From Amia ocellicauda (lineage: Eukaryota; Chordata; Actinopteri; Amiiformes; Amiidae), in NCBI RefSeq assembly GCF_036373705.1, contig NC_089867.1:24599823-24663822 (forward strand): a stretch of 64,000 nt of DNA, read 5' to 3'. Shown in pieces: positions 23,501-34,700 of this stretch. Each line of letters opens with the position of its first letter. Positions within the stretch are counted from its first letter, which is position 1. The notes under the pieces are model-generated. The model did no database searches and had not been told where the DNA came from. It was given only the letters and a program-made list of their open reading frames with translations. Both the position numbers and the translations under genes were made by a program.

Positions 23501-26480
23501 TGGTTCAATCGCACCCGGCACCCAGAGAAGAAATGATCAGCATGTAAACACTGACTGTAAATTCATAACGGGAGTTGCATTCTTCCTGAAGAGAGAGCAT
23601 ACGAACCGCAGTGATCATGGCAGAGGACTTTTGAAATCGGGTTTCATCTGATCCCACTTCAGATATGTATTTTTAATCGTTTGCTCAATTAGAGTTCATG
23701 AAATCGACATAATCAGTATTGATTTAATTGAACACCGTAATGCCACAATATAAAAAAAAAATGTATTACGCGGGCCTTGCACCTGTTCTTTTATAACGCT
23801 AATTTCAGCAGCAACAACAACCAAAAAGACCTGTTGCAGGATCTCTGTTCGTTTTTATACCATAAAGTACTGCAAGAACAAATTACTATGGGGGGAAAAC
23901 GCACCAGAGACTTGTAATGCGTTTCACGATTGATGAAAACCGTGCAAGGCCAAGCCCGGCTCTCCTGGACTGGAGCGAGCAGCCTTCAGGCCCAGTACTG
24001 CCTCCGTCCCCCCACCCTCAGGCATATGATCTTAATGAATCAAACAAATCACAATACTTCTGTACTTAGTTATAGACTAAGCTGCCAAACAACACAAATT
24101 TGTCAATGCCATAGTGTCCGAAAGTCATAAAATGTCACTTGTTTAGATGAGATTTCTTCCCTCAACCCCCTACTACGATTCCACCTCAACAATATAGCCT
24201 TGGACCTGGGCTGGACTACGAATCCTGCATCTCAGCATTGATGTTTACAGCGACACTGTTCTTATTAACAAGATACCGTAAAAGGCCTGATCTTGTCAGT
24301 CCCTCACTCTCGCATTGCTTCGGAGTTAATCTATAGAATGTAGGCCGGGCAGATAAGGATATGGGTCGAGTGTTTCTGCATTGTTTAAATTGTAACGGCA
24401 TCACTGGGAAACTGATAACAGGTTCAATGGATACCAGTTAGATCGCTTACTCCTTTCATGAGCTGAATGCTAGTGTACGTACTGCACTGATGAAGCAGCA
24501 CAGAAATATATATTGACTGACTGTTGAATCAGGGAACTGGAAATACCCCAGAATTGATACCGGGTTATACAGTGCGATAATCTGCTTAAATGGAAAACCC
24601 TGATGTACTAAGTCTGAGGTTTCCCTCAAACCATTACATCCACGTTCCTGTAAACTGTGACAATAAATCCCCAATTAGGACCATAAGGTCAAACCTCCGG
24701 TCAGATCCAGTCTGGACCACAAACATATTGAATCTGACCTGCCTGCCACCCATCTTTGCCCTCCGTTCAAAAATATAAAACTTTAACATTTTCTTAACTG
24801 CACCTGAATCTGTGATTTTATGCCATTAACACTTTTGCCCCAGTGGCTCTCAGAGAAGATAAGCACCACACATTGGGGAATATAGTCTTACAGCATCTTA
24901 TCAGACAGAAAGTATCTCCTGCTTTGTGAAGACTATAACACTGTTCTCCTCCTCTCATTACAACAGTATGTATGTACAGCGTACAGCAATATGCATTCAC
25001 AGTATATCTAAACACAAGGCTAGAGATACTTCACAACAAGCAGAAAAAGATGGTCACCATTAATTAAAGGTTTTTCTAACGACTAACAGTTTGTTCAAAG
25101 CATCTAAAAAGAACAGGTCAAAAACTGAAAATGCATCTCAAACATAATACGCAACACAAATCAAGCTACTTCTCAAGCACTTTTATTTTCCCCTTCTCAC
25201 TGAAACTTTAATTCATCAGGTGGGCAGCTGTGACTACCAAATCATTAGCACACAGACATAATTAGATTGAATCCGAAGAAGTCTTCTGTAAAACAGAGGT
25301 TATGTCATGAAAGCAACTACTTACATTTATGCTACAGGTTCTCACCTCACTTTATCTTGACTCACCAAACTAAACAATAGGATTGCTTAGTTTACAATGG
25401 CCATATAGAAGGTGCCCCAGTTTATAAGCTTTGAGTGGCTCCAGATAATTGAATAAGAGCCGTTATTTAATCAGTGCCACCCCTGGCTTTGGCCCGACCT
25501 GCGTGACCACATGGTGTGGACAGCTGAAAAGCAGCACACTGCATACCATATACAGACTAGAAACTACCAGCTGCCAGCCGCATTTTAACCTCTGCTGTGC
25601 TGGAGAATGCATTATACTTTGTGGCGAGTGCATAAAATAAATCCAGGCAACATACTGTACACACATATCATTAGTAGTATGGATACATATGAAACAACAC
25701 ATTGACTTCAGCATTGCAAAGTACCCAGATCCCAGATTGAGGACCACAGAACTAAAATGGTTCAACAACTCCTAAAACAACACGTCTATCCTCGATGGTG
25801 GAGATCTGAAAATAAAGACATGATCTCACCGCACCTCATTATACCACTACACACTCCAGCAGGGCAAAGCCTACAGCTTCAGCCTCCTGGAAAGGTGCAG
25901 TAAATCTCTCCACCCCGTTTTAACGGTGGCATCGGTATGTGTAAGATCACACACCCTTTCTTTCGAGGATAAAGTTGGTTTATTACTGGGAAGTGTAGCA
26001 GGCACGCAAACACGTATGTCTGTGACGTCGTGCGAGCTGTCAGCCCGTGCAACACTGTCACAGCACTGATGGTGGCTCAGACTGGAAAGGATACAGTAGC
26101 ACACAAAACAGAAAACCGGCGTCTGCATTGAAGAAAAACATTCAAATAAGATGCATGCAATGTGGAGGTGGATGCTAATCCCTCAGCAAGCCCGTCTGCG
26201 TGTCTTAGTGGGTCAGACATGCACGGCGCAGTCTCTGTCTGCTCACCCCTGGGTGCCTCCAGAGAAGGGAAAAAAGAAAGACACCCTCCTGTCCTGTCCA
26301 GTGACCCCATTATGACGCCACAACGGCAGGTTCCACTTACCCGATATGAATACTTATTATTTCCTCCACTGGGTCCCGTTGTTTACCTCTATGTCCACTC
26401 TTGTCTGGTCTTAAACTTCGCAGCGCACTGGCCTATGTGCGTCGCTCTGCGCCTGCGCCTCCCTCCCGGCCCAGCGTGAC
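20571..26480. other. Spacer between KLHL21 and PHF13, no gene seen
   Basis: About 6 kb without a recognisable coding exon. It contains a run of 14 C at 20,759-20,772 and mixed AT-rich and GC-rich blocks. The open frames are short and match no family I know. A noncoding first exon of KLHL21 could lie here. Confidence 0.5.
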
Positions 26481-26484
26481 TCCA

Positions 26485-26610
26485 TTCCAGCCCCCGGGGC
26501 GGACGCAACAGCTGCTCGCCGCTGATTGGCTGCCCGCCTCGTACGTCATTACGTATGCGGAAGTGGCATGTTGAACAACTATAAACTGTTGCAGAGACTA
26601 GAAAGATCTC
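26485..26610. promoter_or_regulatory. Candidate promoter with CCAAT, CRE-like and ETS sites
   Basis: Within about 100 bp there are GATTGGCT (inverted CCAAT), TACGTCATTACGTATG (CRE/ATF-like), GCGGAAGTGG (ETS/GABP-like) and ACTATAAAC (TATA-like). The left side is CpG-rich (CTGCGCCTGCGCC). It could be a distal KLHL21 start in the minus direction or a distal PHF13 start in the plus direction. No attached exon can be proved. Confidence 0.4.
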
Positions 26611-27339
26611 CCATCATGTGCCGATCTGTGTGTGTGAGTGTGCTTTAGGAGGGATGACAAGTCCTGCGCGGTTGAGACATTATTTATTAATAACATAGCC
26701 TGCTCTATGAGAGTCCGTGGTGACACATTTAGGTACCAAAGACGTATAAACCCGCAGGTTGCACACAATCATACAGTCACGAAATTGTGTGTAAAATGGC
26801 GGATGGGAACAGAGCAACTTCCTCACCGCGCTGGTGTGGTTGTTTATATTGAAATGTGTGTTTTGACGGCTATGGGAGAGTGATATACAGTGTTTGGTGT
26901 CTACGCTCATGTGACACGACCGTCTGGACGCCCCACGCAGCCGCCACCCCCGGCCCCGGCGTGTCTGGTGTCGGCGATAAGTGTCTCTCGGCCCCCTTCT
27001 GCATTGTGAGCCCGTTATCTGTGAGCAGCACACCGGCTCCCCCACGCCAGTGTCGGCAGCAGGAAGCGGGAGAGGCGTCTTTGCCGAGGCCGTGCAGCCT
27101 GCGTGTCAGCCTGATTAATGACTCTGACACGCGTGATTTAGGCATGACGCTAATTATGACCTGTGGCTAATCTATGCAAGGTAGTTGTTGCAAGCTAAGT
27201 CAATAGTGCACGCTTTTAAAAATAAAATATTGTTACTTTCTGCAGGTTTAGCTCATCCACACAACGTGGGGTTCTTCCATTTGTGGGAAACCATTATTCT
27301 TCCATTTTGTATAAAACACAATTGGGAGAGTTTAGTCGC

Positions 27340-27519
27340 TACTGCGCATGCGCCGACTGACCTGCCGCCGCCCGCCCAGTGAAGATGGCGGCACTTTTCT
27401 TTTTTCGGGGGGTGGCCAGAGTTCAAGTTCGGTGTATGTGCGTGTTTTTCTTTTCTTTTCTTTACTTGATTGATTTTATTTGTCTCAGAATTATAGGCTA
27501 CTGTGATATAGTATATTAA
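27340..27519 (+). promoter_or_regulatory. Orphan NRF1/YY1-type promoter with a 44-codon open frame
   Basis: TGCGCATGCGCCG near 27,345 is a near-perfect NRF1 site. It is followed 35 bp later by AAGATGGCGGC, the YY1 element found just downstream of many housekeeping starts. The ATG inside that element (27,385) opens a 44-codon frame ending at 27,519, beginning MAALFFFRGVARVQ and then becoming low complexity. The opening resembles a nuclear-encoded mitochondrial presequence, but I do not recognise it and no second exon is identified. Human has no gene at this position. Confidence 0.4.
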
Positions 27520-28029
27520 AATATGTTACATAGTTTACACATAAATACATATTAATATATACAAACACTACGCACACCCCTCGTACGTCAAGTAATAAGA
27601 CCGTCGTTTATATGACAATTTCAACCAACTTTGTCACTTTTAAAACAGAGCGACCCACAGTGCGGAAAGTTTCCTGTAACAACAAAACGTGTTGAAGTGA
27701 AAATAAAACAATCACGCATGAAAAAATACCCCATATAACCTCAACTGTACCGTCGACATCCGTGCTATAAAATAACACAAACATTTCCAAGCATGAATGG
27801 ATAAATCCCATTTTGGAGCATACGACTGTGGCAAATCATTGGGGGGGGTAGCCGAGAGATCATACACGATTATTAACACCAACAACACACATGACATACA
27901 TTAAAACTCGTTTACTATGTTAGTAACACTCACACACATGTAGCTGAGGTTTGCATTGAAAGTAATTGTGTTCTGTTTACTACGTAGCTCTGGTTTTAAA
28001 TAGCTCCCCCCCCCGTGTTGACTTAGACA

Positions 28030-28781
28030 ATAGTCGGCCCCTCATGAATATGTAAGTAGCGTGGAGCGGCCGGTGTCTGCTGCTGACGTCACGGATTGGG
28101 TCACTCCGCGCTGGGTGGGTTCAGAGCAGCCCAGTCGAGCTGCTTCAGGGCCGGAGGAGAGAGCCGTCATCTCCCAGGACAGCGCGCAACTTCGGGGGGA
28201 CGTTTCGCTTCATTCCTCCCTCCGTAACTTGCAATGCCCGGCGATACTGCTGGGGCATCCTCCAGAGGCGAACTCTGACCGGTGTCTGCCGCCGGTCCCG
28301 ACACTCCCGACTCGGAAAGTGTGTTTGTTTCCAGCAGCACGATGCGCGGCTGATCCGTGCGGGTCTCTCCATCCCCTCCACCCCGGCGGTCCTGCACACC
28401 GACTGCCAGAGGAGGCTACTTTCTTCGGCAACTCGCAGGGCTGACCACCAGCACCCCCTTGCATTTGCATCCGCACTCTGCAGAGGTTAACCAGCCCTGC
28501 CTTCTTTATTTCCCGGCGAGCCCATACGCCGTGCCCGGGACTTCAGCACCGCGACCCCTCTGTGTGCGATGGAGCTCGTTTAACTCCCCCTGAAACGGGC
28601 TCAGAAAGCATCGCCCTGCCTGCTGCCGGGAGCACCCAGCCCAGGGACAGAGCTCCGGCTGTCTGTAGTATTGCCCCCTGCTTTGAAGAAGTGCCGCTGC
28701 CTGGTTTTTCTGGACCGGTCCAACACCCATTTTTCTCTCCTGTGGCACCGGTTCCCTCCGCTCGCCCGTCCCCGCGTCGCG
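28030..28781 (+). promoter_or_regulatory. PHF13 promoter and 5' UTR
   Basis: A CpG-rich block ends at the PHF13 ATG. It contains a perfect CRE, TGACGTCA at 28084-28091, followed by ATTGGGTCAC (inverted CCAAT). The remaining 650 bp are GC-rich, with short upstream open frames that are probably not coding. The transcription start is not mapped. Confidence 0.55.
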
Positions 28782-31700
28782 ATGGACACATCCTCCTCCT
28801 GCACGCTGGACTCCGAGGTGAGCTGCTCTGTGACGTTTACACGATTGATACAATGTGCTGACAGCGGCCACTAAATAGCCATTTGCATGTTTGTGCTCCA
28901 GCCTTTGGGGGTTTGGGAGGGGGAGGGCAGTTTATCCCCCCACAACAGTCCAGATAACGTTACACAAACGCCCTGTTTCAGGGTGGCTTTTATACCCCAC
29001 TACCCCGTCTTCCATCAGACGAGCACATTTGAACTCTGCTGTAACAGCTGACGGAGCAATATCCCTTGATCGTTTAATAAGTGATCGGTTTCTCATTACA
29101 CGTCGCGCCATCTTGTTTGTCTACTGTCAAAAAGTACTTTAATTGTGTGATCGGGGGCATTTTCCGCCGCGGCACTGGGGTTTCTGGTCTCCACACCCTA
29201 GTGCCACCGATGTCCACTTGGATCAGGGCTGAGGAACACCTTGTTGTGTTTCTTATGGGGTTGCGATTTCTCTTTTTTTGATCGGGGGGGTGTCCGGGGA
29301 GTATGGAAAATCGCCATCTTGTTTCAGTCATACTATTTATTGGTTTTGATAGACAGTCTCTCATTGTTTTATGACCCACGACACTTCATAAAAGTTACTT
29401 AGAAGTGAGTGGGGGGTGTTGAAGGACGTGTCCAGGCCGGTCCTGCGGTGTCGCAAACCTGTCCTTTTACACTGACCACCGTGATCCGCCCGGCGGATGA
29501 ATGTGCCAGACAAAATGTCATCGCAAACCCGCACCCAAAAAAGTTCGTTTTGGAGAGTTTTAATCTGCAATTTTCAAGCCGATGGGTACGTTAAATATTT
29601 GAAATGCCCTAAACGGCTTCCGACGCCATGCACACTCGATTTTGTCATGTAGCCCCTTTGTTTTCAAATGAGACACTAGTGTGTGTGTGTGTGTATGTGT
29701 CTGTATGTGTGTGTGTGTGTGTATGTGTCTGTGTGTGTGGAGGGTGGGGGTGGGGTCGACGTTGCATTATGATTATGGTACGATATGCTTTTACTAGCAT
29801 AGCTGACACGGTTCAAACTTGGAAGACAAAACATTTTATTTGTGTTTTGCGAGGCAGCGACCGCCGTAGTCAGTGGGGATCTTGTGTGCACACGGTATAC
29901 CGCCTGGTATCGGGAGCACCGCGCATTCATATGTTGCATTGGGTTCATTAGGTTCATTACAGTGGACTGGACTCATGGCACCAGCTCGTACTGCAGCCGA
30001 ATCAAACCAGTTCATCTCGGACCCGGCCCGGTGCACTGAGGACTGTGCCGATCTGCTTGTGTGCGCTGCTCTGAGACTTGAACCGACGGCTGTCGTATGT
30101 GTATGTGTGTGTGTGTGTGTGTGAGAGAGATGGGAGGGGTAATCGCGCTGTGCATGTGTGTGGACACTTACATACAAGAAGATCGTGGTTTAAACGTCTT
30201 CTTGTGCAGTTGATTTCACCTAACCGGTGTGAAAGGGATCCTCTGGTCGCCGGTTGTCAGACTGTCCGCCGGCTGAGCGTCGGTGCCGGGAAAGGACGTG
30301 AACACGGCGGCGCTGAACTCTTCGTGCAAGTTGCGGCTGCATGTTTTCTGACGTGCAGCTGTGGGTGTGTGCACAGGCAACACGGCGATCAGAAACGCCG
30401 ACTTGCTTTTATAACGCAGGGTTTCGTGAGACATTTACTGGGAAGGTAAAAACCTTTTCGTTTGGCTCGACGGGCTCAATCGGTTAACCGTGGTCTGGTT
30501 GTTAGATGTCCGCAGTTCTGCTCGGCTGCACCAATCAGATCGCGAGATTCTGCAGGTCTGCGCAGAGCTGCGCATTGTGACGCGGCGGCTCCCCGGCTCG
30601 CTGGCTGTTACAGTCGCAGTTTCTCGCTGGGGACAGTGAGCCGCGCTGGGCTGGGAGGACCCGGGAGGACCCGGGAGGACCTGGCGCTTCAACAGCCCGT
30701 CTTCCCACGCAGATCTAGTTTTCAGAGGCGTTTGTGACCTTGCATTGCATTGCATTGCCCTCGCCCGCTGGGTACTGCCCCCGGGTATCTGCCCCCGGTA
30801 TCCGTGCACTGTGTGGAGTGCTGCGCTCGGCGGTACCGGCTCTGTGAATCTCTGGGTTTTGGATCCGCAGCCCAGCTCCGTCCGATCTGCCTGGTTTAAT
30901 TGCTGTTTAAAGGCGTCTGATCTGGTGCTTTCCGACGAGGACCTCCCTCGCCCCGGGACTAATGCTGTGTTTAATGGCTGCACATGTAACATTGACTCAC
31001 TGTTGTAAAGTGTGCGGCGCAACTCCACTCCTGCCCCTCTTATGCAATGGCAGCTGATCGGGGTCACTGTTGTCTTCTAGTTATTCTTGACGTTTTCTTT
31101 TGACGTGATCACTGACTTATATTGGTTTCCGGTGTAGTTTTTTTTTCATTTTATATAATATCTGCAGACCTTTATGTATATTTACGGCACTAAACCTAAT
31201 CAACAGAGAGGGCTTCGTAGCCATAATATTTAAATTAATGTATACTACGTTTGGTAGTAGGAATCTGACTGGCCAAAAGTGACCTGCTTTCCCAACCCCT
31301 AGTGACCAAATCTATCACTGCTGATCAGGACTCCGGTGCGATTTTATTTAAGGGAGATAGAGAAGCGTGTTTTGAGGGAGAGGGAATTCAATTAATTAAT
31401 TATCATTGTAAACGGTGTGGCTGTGAGGCTACTCTAACACAGAAACGCCAGAACAATTACAGAATATATTCTCAGAGCATTTTGTTACTTAGATCATTAC
31501 AGGACAGGAGTCTGATGGTTTTCAATGCAAAAATGCATAATGTTAATGCTCATTATTCACCTCCGTGGATTTAACCGTTATTTCATGTTTCTACTTGTTG
31601 AATCGCAAGAAGAGCGCATTGCATGAAAGATTTTAAGTAAATACTCAAACCACGTCTAACAGTAGCCGATAAGAGATTGCGAATTCACATTCACCGGCTC

Positions 31701-34700
31701 AGGAAAATGAAATTCTAGCGGATTAAAGGGTCGATATTTCATTATGATGCAGGCTATTGCGATTTTCATTGCCTTAATAAGTAGTTGGCTATGCAAAACT
31801 GTCTGCCATGAATTATTTTTTTTTTCCCTGTTTGTTTGTGACTAACAAATAGAAAGGCACAGAACTGTGATTCACTGCATTGTGCCTGTTGAGGATAATA
31901 GAATAATATCAGTAATGCTGGTTACTGCTTTTTATGTGTATTGTGTACGTTACATGCTATTTTTGTTTTCAGTGCACTATAAGATGATTTTTATTTTGTT
32001 CCTATGTCAGGACTACAGTCCCAGTTACAAGAGGCGCCGGACGGTGGAGGATTTTAACAAGTTCTGCACCTTTGTGTTGGCCTACGCAGGTTATATTCCA
32101 TACCCTAAGGAGGTAAGTACCGGCTGACCGGTGGAGCAGCTAAATTATAACCATCTTCCAATTTCTTTCTTTCTTTTTCTTTCTTTCTATCATACCATGA
32201 CGCACCACAAAAAAACTAAACAAAAAAATAAATAACCTACAGCCTTCTAAATGCATTTTTTGGATCCTCCGCACTTTCTTTCTGGTAATCCAACGTCTGT
32301 AACCCACCCCCCCTTCACGGTAGTCCAGTGTAGGCATTCTCCGCCATGCTGTCCACTGTCACATTCCCTCCATCGCTTTTTTTATTGAGGTGAATCAGTG
32401 ATGACACGACTGATTAAATTATTTAAGGAGGGCAATTAAGCTGGTCGGCAGAGTGATCTTCTGGGTCAAGAGTCGCCTCCCCTTGTGATTAAAGTGCGGG
32501 AGTCAGCGTTTTCCAGGCGATCTGGAAGCTTTGTCTTTAAGTGAGCTGTGGCTGTTCGAGGAGCTCTCTGTCCTGGAAGTGTGGAGGTCTTAAACCGCAC
32601 AAACCCGTGTGTCCAGGCTCGGGTCTGCAGCCGCAGGTCTCGCGACCGGTGTGTGTGTCATGGTCCTATTCTGTGCTACTGTTCTTCTACTCTGTTTATC
32701 CCACAGATCAGTTACAGTGCGGCAGCTGCAGTGCCGGGCTTCCCCACACACTGCCCCGCCAATCCTCCTCATCCTCCTCTTCCTCTCCATCTCCTCCTCC
32801 TCTCTGTCCTGGAGGGACCCCCCCTCTCCCAGGGTAAGAGGGCCGTTGCAGTCTCCATGCTCCTGTCTCTCTGCCATGCTCTGCAGTGTAGCGCTCTCGG
32901 GACACATGTGGAACGAACAGGGACTGAGCTGAGACCCTCCCCCAGCCCCTAACCCCCCCAACTTGTTTAGCTCTGATCTCTGGTGACAAGAGGATGAGAG
33001 GAGACCCCAACTGTACTCTGGCCATCCCCCCACCCCTTTAAAGACTGCCCCCTGCGATGGCATGACCTGTTCACCTGCCAAGCTGTCCAGTCTGAGTTTC
33101 TTTGTTTTGTTTTTTTGTGTGTGTGTGTAGCATCAAAGATCATCTCCCCCTCTTCCTTGTTCTCGATTTGCTTGCTGTGGATCTTCTGGTTGATGCCTGA
33201 GTTCTCGGGTGCTGTTCCAGTGAAGCACTGTAGTCTCTCTCCTATCCTGACTTCATTTTGATGGATCTCAAGACCATTTTAAATTAAAAGTCCATCAGTG
33301 GAAAATCAGAACTCAAAGCACCGAGGACTGAATTCAGAGATGATGCCAAAGCAAGGGGAAGGAGAAGTGGATCTTGGGCTGAATTGTCTGATGGTGATGT
33401 GCGTTTATACGAGATTACGATGTTGTAGTGAAAGCTTTGCAATGATTTAGTATCTCTGGGAGTCTCGATACATCGCCTGGTCCACAAGTGGAAGGAAAAC
33501 TTGGCATGGACGTTCAGGATTTCAGTAGCAGGTTAGAAGATCCTGCACGTGGGCTGAGGAACACTGGAGGAGATGGAGGAGCAAACTGGTGGCTTCGGTG
33601 TTCTCACGTCCACTGCAGACTGAGGCTGATCAGAAGAGGGTCAGTAGATCAGGACATTGTAGTGCTGTCATGATCACCGTACTCCAGGGGCCTGGTGGCA
33701 CCAGGTCTCCCTAGCACTCCAGTGTGGTCTCGGGTTTTGGTCGATGGGAGACGTTTCAAACTGCTGGTGGTCTTGTGGAGGTACTAATCTTATGTACGTA
33801 TCTGACTTGACTTTTTTTTTCTTTGTGTCTTCAGGAGACTCCACTGAGGACGAGCTCCAGCCCCCCCAACAGCACGGGCAGCACGGTGGACAGCGATGGC
33901 TGGGAGCCGCCACGCTTCGGCAGCGACCTGCACCCTGGCGGCAGCCTCTCCGTGACCCCCAAGAACCGGAGGAGCTTCGGGAGCTTCAAGCGGGCCGAGA
34001 AGGCGTCCGACCCTCTGGCGCCCCTGATGAAGCGCTCCAAGTCGGCGGGCTTCCTGCTGGATGGGAAGAAGACGGACAAGGTGAAGAAGAAGAAGAAAAA
34101 GCTGAAGATGAGGGAGTCGGGGGAGCGGCCGGCAGCTCCCGCGGTGACGGTGAAGGCCGAACCGGAGCTGCCTGCAACGGACCGACCGATCAAACAGGAG
34201 CCGGCGGATGACTTCAGCATCTCCTCGGAGGCGGTGGACGGCACGGAGACGGGGAGAGACCCCGAGCCTGCCTCTCCCGGGATCTACTCCCCCGCCGACG
34301 GTGCCGCCGGCCGGCCCGACTGGGAGGTCCGCTTCAAAGAGGAGCCGCAGCCCGACAGCCCCAGCTCGGACTCCTCCGCCTACGAGGGGCTTGAGGACGC
34401 AGAAGGGGAGCAGGATGACACGGAGGCGCCAAGACGGGAGGCAGTTCCCGGGAAGAGGACGGTGATCCGACAGGGGAAGCAGGTGGTTTTCCGGGACGAG
34501 GACGGCTCTGGGAACGACGAGGACATCATGGTCGACTCTGGTACGTGTCAGATTTGTGTTTTATAGTGTTTGCTTGTGTAGGAAATGGGTATATACACTC
34601 ACCTAAAGGATTATTAGGAACACCTGTTCAATTTCTCATTAATGCAATTATCTAACCAACCAATCACATGGCAGTTGCTTCAATGCATTTAGGGGTGTGG

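Noticed and set aside
29676-29957. Cys/Val or Thr/His-rich open frames near 29.7 kb and 51.4 kb
   Set aside because: They are translations of TG/CA microsatellites.
30435-31067. A 210-codon minus-strand frame in PHF13 intron 1
   Set aside because: It lies in a GC-rich block with open frames on both strands, has biased composition, and matches no family I know.
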